This document shows, piece by piece, positions 58,603-64,000 of a DNA stretch of 64,000 bases. Below the pieces are notes generated by a model. It made no database searches and was not told the DNA's origin. It saw only the letters and a list, made by a program, of their open reading frames with translations. Position 1 is the first letter of the stretch. Every line of letters begins with the position of its first letter. The DNA is from Cryptomeria japonica (Eukaryota; Streptophyta; Pinopsida; Cupressales; Cupressaceae). Both the position numbers and the translations under genes were made by a program. The stretch lies in assembly GCF_030272615.1 (NCBI RefSeq), contig NC_081415.1, positions 265,205,925 to 265,269,924 on the forward strand. The letters are read 5' to 3'.

Positions 58603-60315
58603 AGGGATCTCTATGTATCGGTTTTTATATGATGATGTAGACACCTTTGGGTGATTTTGTAGCCATATGTATTTTGAAATCATTGTATCATGACACTTAT
58701 GATTTTTGAGATATATATGAGATGATTCATCCTTGTCGAAGCTATATGCATGTGTACTGATGTGATGTTGCTTCTATATGATGCATGTTTTTATGTGATG
58801 CTTATGATATGGATGCAAATATGTATGTGATGAAATGCAATATTTTTTGTTCTTTTATGTTTTATATGTTATGGAGATGAATATTATAATGTAAATAACT
58901 ATTTACATGATGAGAATGTAAAATGGGCTAATCTGTGTTGTGTGCAAGATATGATGCAATTGTGATATCTATATGTATGTATGAAATGCTAATAGGCGGT
59001 AATGCAAGTGCAAACTACATGAAATGCAAATATTTTTGGCATGTCATTATACTTAGTCATGTGATAGCAGGCTACACAGACTTAAGAAGGATGATGGAGG
59101 TCACTTAAGAAAGGGCGATGGAAGGTATAAGATATGGAAGCGAAAGAGCTTCTTGTGCTATTATCATCATAGAGCTTTATTATGGAAAATAGGTTATGAT
59201 GAACCAGATATAGGTTCGACCCAGAAAGTCATTGTACCCATTTGCATGGAGATCAGAGAGTTGTAAACAAGGAATACCCTAGTTCACACTAGACTCACAA
59301 CGTCCTCATATCCTTGGACAAGTCATAGCATTACTAAGAGACAATCCACATACAACAAAACAAAAGGTGAACATATCCCATCCTTGCTTTTCTAGTCAAA
59401 CATATCCTGGAGATATAATCTCTAGTCAGAGACATCCCAAAAAATCTAAAAAAAATGTCACCAAAAGATAAAATCAAAAGAAAACCAAGAATTGACACCA
59501 ACATCCAATGTAGTCCTCAAGTTTTAGTGTCTTTTGTCACGTGTATAAGTTGATTTGATTATGGTCACAATGTTTACCTTTAGAAAAAGGATAGATAGAA
59601 CTAAACCATAATATTGTCTGAGTTTGTTGAAAGATTTGATTTGTTGAAGCCCATTGCTATTGTTTACATCTCATTTGAAACTGACCGAATCCATGAAACT
59701 GATACTTTATTGTGGAGAAGAGGAAACTTTATTGCGGATTGGCAATCCAAGTGATCTGTTATTGCAGATTGTGCATAGATAGACTAAAGAAAACTGTACT
59801 CCTCAGATTGTGTGATGCTCTTAGTTTCACACCCATCAATAGACTTAGGATTTGCCTTAGCCACACATAGGAGCTGATTTATTATGGATTGAAAGGGGTG
59901 TAAAGGAGGGATTATTATGAATGGCTAACCAATCTTGGGTAGATCAATAACAAGCCATGATGGGAATGGGTAAGTTTATTATGGATGGATAGGCTGTGAG
60001 TGTGTGCAAAGTGAAGGGATGAGATTGAATCCTGAAGGAGGGAGGATCAATGTTTCTACGCATGGCGCAGGTAACCCGGTTTTCACCATGGTACTTGCCC
60101 AGGGTGCCACCGAAGTGGTTTTCACTGTTGGACGAATTTATTTCTCTTTAATTTTTTCGATTTTTCAATTTTTTTTGTGTCACAAGGCACCTGTTTGCCA
60201 GGTTTCCACCAAGTAACAATTTTTTATTTTTTGATTTTTTTGTATTTTGAATTTTTTTATTTTTTTTGTATTTTTGTATTTTTTTTGTATTTTTGAATTA
60301 AGATATGCTAAAGAG
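58603..60315. other. Noncoding spacer of element C
   Basis: Equivalent to element A's spacer between integrase and PMD. AT-rich with many TGATG and ATATGCA words (58620-59040) and a T-rich tract of TTTTTTGTATTTTTG type (60130-60300). The short frame at 60004-60216 is not supported. Confidence 0.5.
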
Positions 60316-63300
60316 CTATGTATAAAACCTACAAAGGTGCATGCTGTTGATAGGATCTTCCAAAGGTTCTCTGTCTAGTGTCAAAAGCTGATACGCACCT
60401 GATACATAGACTGCTATGATGACATAAGGACCAAGCTGATTTGGTTTGAACTTGCCCTTCTTCTCTTTGTCTTGCAGATTTTTAGGATTTTCCTTGAGAG
60501 CAAAGTCACCAACCTCAAATATACGAGACTTAACCTTATGATTGTAGCTGCGACTCCTTATTTGTTGATAAGCCTTGAGGTGATTAAAATCAGTTTGTCT
60601 TCATTCATCCAATAGTTCTAGTTCTTGTAAGCGAGAGATCCTGAAGTCTTCATCATTGATAATGTTGTGCAAAGAGACTCACAAATATGGTAACTCAACC
60701 TCAATAGGCAAGATAGCTTCAGTGCCATAGACAAGTGAATAAGGTGCGGCTCTTGTAGGTGTGCGAACACTTGTGAGATAAGCCCAAAGTGCGGGATTAA
60801 GTTGGATGTGCCAATTTCAGCCAGCATCATCGACTATCTTTTTAAGGATTTTAAGAATGGTTTTATTAGATGCCTCAGCTTGACCATTACCTTGGGGGTA
60901 GTATGGAGTGGAGAAGTGATGGTTAATATGTAAGCGATCACAAAGTTCATGAACATCCTAGTTCTTGAAGGGACGCCCATTATTTGTGATGATGGAAAGA
61001 GGAATATCGTAATGACAGATTATATAGTTAAGAATGAACATAGCAATTTGTTTTCTAGTGACTTTGGTAAGAGGAATGACTTAAATACATTTTGTAAAAT
61101 ATTCTATGGTAGTGATAATGAATTTGTGGCCATTGAAAGGAGGGTGAATCTTCCCTATGAGATCGAGTCTCCACTGACAAAAGGGCCAAGGCATCACAAT
61201 CAGTTGAAGTTCTTATGCTGATGCATGAATGAGGTCTCCATGAATTTGACATTGCTTACATTTCTTGACAAACTAATATGAATCTTTTTCCATATTGGGC
61301 CAGTACTTTCCAGTCCTAATGAGTTTCTTGGCCAAAGTGGGACCACTAGAATGTGGACCACATATACCTTCATGAACTTTGCGTAACGCAATTTGAGCTT
61401 CGTCCCCTTCTAAACATCTAAGAAGAGTTCCATCTAGACCTCGACGGTAAAGGGTATCGGCTAAAATGACATATCAGGAAGATTGGCAAATGAAAGTATG
61501 ACGTTGGTTGTTGGATAAGTTGGGAGGAAGGATATTGTTACAAAGGTATGTGAAAATGGAACCATATAAATGGGAATCGGGACCAACGACACATATCATC
61601 TCAATAGGAGTGATCTCATATGAGGGAACTAAAAGGTTTTCTACCAAGAACACATAGTGGGTTTCATTCTGTGGTAGATCAATCAATGATGCAATAGTAG
61701 CCATGACATCTGCAACTTGATTGTGTTCTCTTGGTATCTGCTAAAAGGTTATCTTTATGAAATATTGCTTGAAGTCATCTACCATTTTCTTGTAGGGCAT
61801 TAATTTTTCATCTTTTGTTTGGTAGTCATTGGTTGCTTGATGAATTACAAGTTGAGAGTCCCCAAAAACATGAAGTTCCAGGATCTTCCACTGAACCACA
61901 ATTTGTAGTCCAGTTGTTAATGCCTCATATTCTACTATGTTATTAGTGCAAGGAAATGACAATCGATATGATTTAGGAATGTAATCCCCTTGAGGTGTGA
62001 TAAAGAGGATGCCAGCTCATGCACCATGCTGCGTGTACGAGCTGTCAAAGTATAGTTGCCAAGGCTCCATGTGTGATACCATCAGAATGGACTCATCTGG
62101 AAACTTTGAAGTTAGAGGAGCATCATCAATCATGGGTGCATTGGCCAACTGATCTACAATAGCTTGTCCTTTGATTTCTTTTCTGTCCACATATTCGATA
62201 TCGAATTCACTCAAGATCATAAACCATTTAGCTATTCTGCTAGTAAGCACCACCTTATTGAGAAGATACTTCAATGGACCTTTCCTTGCAACCAACTTAG
62301 TTTTATGAGTTAGCATGTAATGTCATAATTTCTACAAGGAAAAAACCACAACAAGACACACACACTTAATTGGTGTGTAGTTAAGCTCATAACCAACCAA
62401 AGTATGACTGATGTAGTATACTAGTTTTTCATTGCCTTCATTGTCTTGTTGTGCCAAGAGTGCCCCTAGTGCTGTCTGTGTAGAGTAACAGGGGTTGTTA
62501 TGGAATTGGTGACATCAAGACTGGTGGATTCAGAAGATAATATTTGAGTATCTGAAAAGCTTGTTGACAATTATCATCCCATTTGAATTTGATGTTTTTG
62601 TGTAGCGAGTGTTGAAAAGGATGACATTTATCCACAAGTTGTGCTATGAATCTTCGTATGGACTAGAGTCTTCCTTGTAAATATCGAAGTTGACTGATAT
62701 TCCTTGGCGGTAACATTTCTATTATAGCTATGACTTTTCCTGGATTGGCTTCAATTCCTCTTTTTGAAACAATGTATCCAAGGAGATTCTTGGAGGTTAC
62801 TCCAAAGACACACTTCATGGGATTTAGTCTTACTTTGTATTTTTCTAACTGATCAAAAACGACTGAGAGGATGTCCAAATGTGTATCTTTGTCTAATGAT
62901 TTTCCCAAGATGTCTTCAACATAATCTTCTATAGTTACATGCATAAGATCATGAAAAATAGTAGTCATAGCTCTTTGGTATGTAGCGTCTGTATTCTTTA
63001 GTCCGAAGGGCATGACATTCTAGTAGAAATATGCCCCAAGGACAAGTAAACACTATTTTGTGTTGGTCCTCAAGTGCAATTTTTATTTGGTTATAGCCAG
63101 AAAACCCATCCATCAAAGATAACATTGCATGGAATATTGTGAGATCCACTATCAAGTCTATGTTTGGCAATGGAAAGTCACCTTTAGGACAAGCTTTGTT
63201 GATGTCTCTAAAATCTGTACATATTCTGATGCTGCGATCTAGCTTACTGACTGGTACTAAGTTGGAGATCCATTCAGGATAATCAATTGGTCTTATGAAT

Positions 63301-63999
63301 CCGACATCTAACAATTTTTCAAGTTCCACCTTTACTAATAATGCCACTTGTGGATGCATTTTTCTTAATTTTTGTTTCATTGGCTTTTCTCCTAGTTTAA
63401 TTGTCAATTGATGCATTACTAGATCAAGCTCCAGTCCAGGAATATTGGTATATGATCATGCAAAATTGATTTTTCGCTCTATGAAGAAACTTATGAACTT
63501 TGGTCTTTCTCCTTCTATCAGAGATTGTGCCAAGAATATGTTATGTGGAATCTCTTCTGTACCAATGTTCATTTTGATAGTCTCCTCCACCAACATGGAT
63601 AATTTTTCTTCGTATGATGCTGGGAGAATGTTGATCCTTCCATCTTCGGGCACCTCAGAGAGGTTTTCACCCTCAAATACGTCCTTTCTTTTTACTTTTT
63701 TAGAGTTAGACAGTGCCACAATGTGATTTTCACCGTAAAACCCATGATTTGTTTTTATTTTTATATTTTTGCGACTAGAAGGCCCAACACCCTCACCAAA
63801 ATATGCCACATTGTTGAGTTCTATAGTGTATCCTGCCTTATGGTCCCCAAGCAGAAGATAATCTTGTATACCCAAATAGGTGATGAAGGCCTCATCATTT
63901 TGGAATATGTCGAATTGTAAAGGTCCTTCATGGTCCCAATCAATAAGTTGGTGGTGAACAAAGGGAAGGCCATCAATGTTTTCAAAGTCAGCTGGAGTA
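60316..63999 (-). pseudogene. Element C pol: RT, RNase H, second RNase H, integrase (partial)
   Basis: From the right edge: acidic linker (LPFVHHQLIDWD, about 63960), RT start KQKLRKMHPQVALLVKVELE (about 63370), PVSKLDRSIRICTDFRDI, and the catalytic box reading YVEDIL (about 62925), so one of the two catalytic Asp residues is Glu, which should abolish activity. Then RNase H (to about 62170), second RNase H (YFDSSYTQ, EYEALTTGLQ, FGDSQLVIHQ; 62060-61830), and integrase with CKQC, RLDLIGK, ITNNG (Asp to Asn) and QAEASNKT. It ends SMHLCRFYT and TAG at 60316. Two frameshifts (near 63010 and 62500) and several stops. Same lineage as element A, different family. Confidence 0.88.
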
Positions 64000-64000
64000 A

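Larger units (their letters stand above)
53370..63999 (-). mobile_element. Element C: Tat-type gypsy with antisense PMD gene, partial
   Basis: Minus strand: pol (63999-60316), noncoding spacer (60315-58603), antisense PMD gene on the plus strand (54418-58602), hairpin and PPT (54131-54086), 3' LTR (54085-53370). The 5' half, with gag and the 5' LTR, lies beyond the right edge. TAATG at 53365-53369 is the expected target duplication; its partner is outside. Confidence 0.85.

Noticed and set aside
60004-60216. 70-codon plus-strand frame
   Set aside because: Ends in a T-rich low-complexity tract in the noncoding spacer of element C, with no recognisable motif.

Overview
This window is plant repeat DNA with no intact host gene. 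Every recognisable protein belongs to a plant LTR retrotransposon (Copia; Ty3/gypsy of the Tat/Ogre type with a second, archaeal-like RNase H), to a plant mobile domain (PMD) gene carried by such elements, or to a decayed transposase-like gene. Clean nesting, 5-bp target-site duplications, heavily decayed frames, mostly transition differences between LTR pairs, and satellite arrays suggest a large, methylated seed-plant genome. A gymnosperm is plausible, but the sequence alone does not identify the species.

Layout. 1-4690: tail of a gypsy element (protease end and G-patch, no reverse transcriptase) with its polypurine tract (PPT) and 3' LTR. 4691-5491: (TA)n and a truncated minus-strand Copia LTR plus leader. 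5492-18523: a minus-strand Copia element, whose gag is split by an 8.03-kb plus-strand non-autonomous LTR element (8836-16868) with perfect 5-bp target duplications. 18524-33635: element A, a plus-strand Tat gypsy element with gag-protease-RT-RNaseH-RNaseH-integrase, an antisense PMD gene, PPT and 3' LTR. 33636-36475: noncoding DNA, a 1-kb array of a motif in both orientations, and a GA/TC simple-repeat tract. 36485-53045: a candidate large DNA transposon with a plus-strand transposase-like gene, a 357-bp tandem array and a minus-strand multi-exon gene. It is split by element B (43401-50637), a complete minus-strand LTR element whose only gene is an antisense PMD gene. 53370-63999: element C, a minus-strand Tat gypsy element (3' LTR, PPT, antisense PMD gene, pol) running off the right edge.

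Main observation. Elements A, B and C share one architecture at their 3' ends: a stem-loop abutting an identical 14-base PPT and, 0.3-0.4 kb inside it, a spliced PMD gene transcribed against the element. This gene has a 22-25-codon first exon with a conserved HRF(E/D)xV core ending in phase 0, a long intron full of short reiterated motifs, and a roughly 600-codon second exon. Element B keeps LTRs, hairpin, PPT and this gene but has lost gag and pol. Its LTRs differ at only 11 of 1468 positions (counted by eye), so it moved recently, and its six in-frame stops imply that the PMD gene was already broken in the copy it came from.
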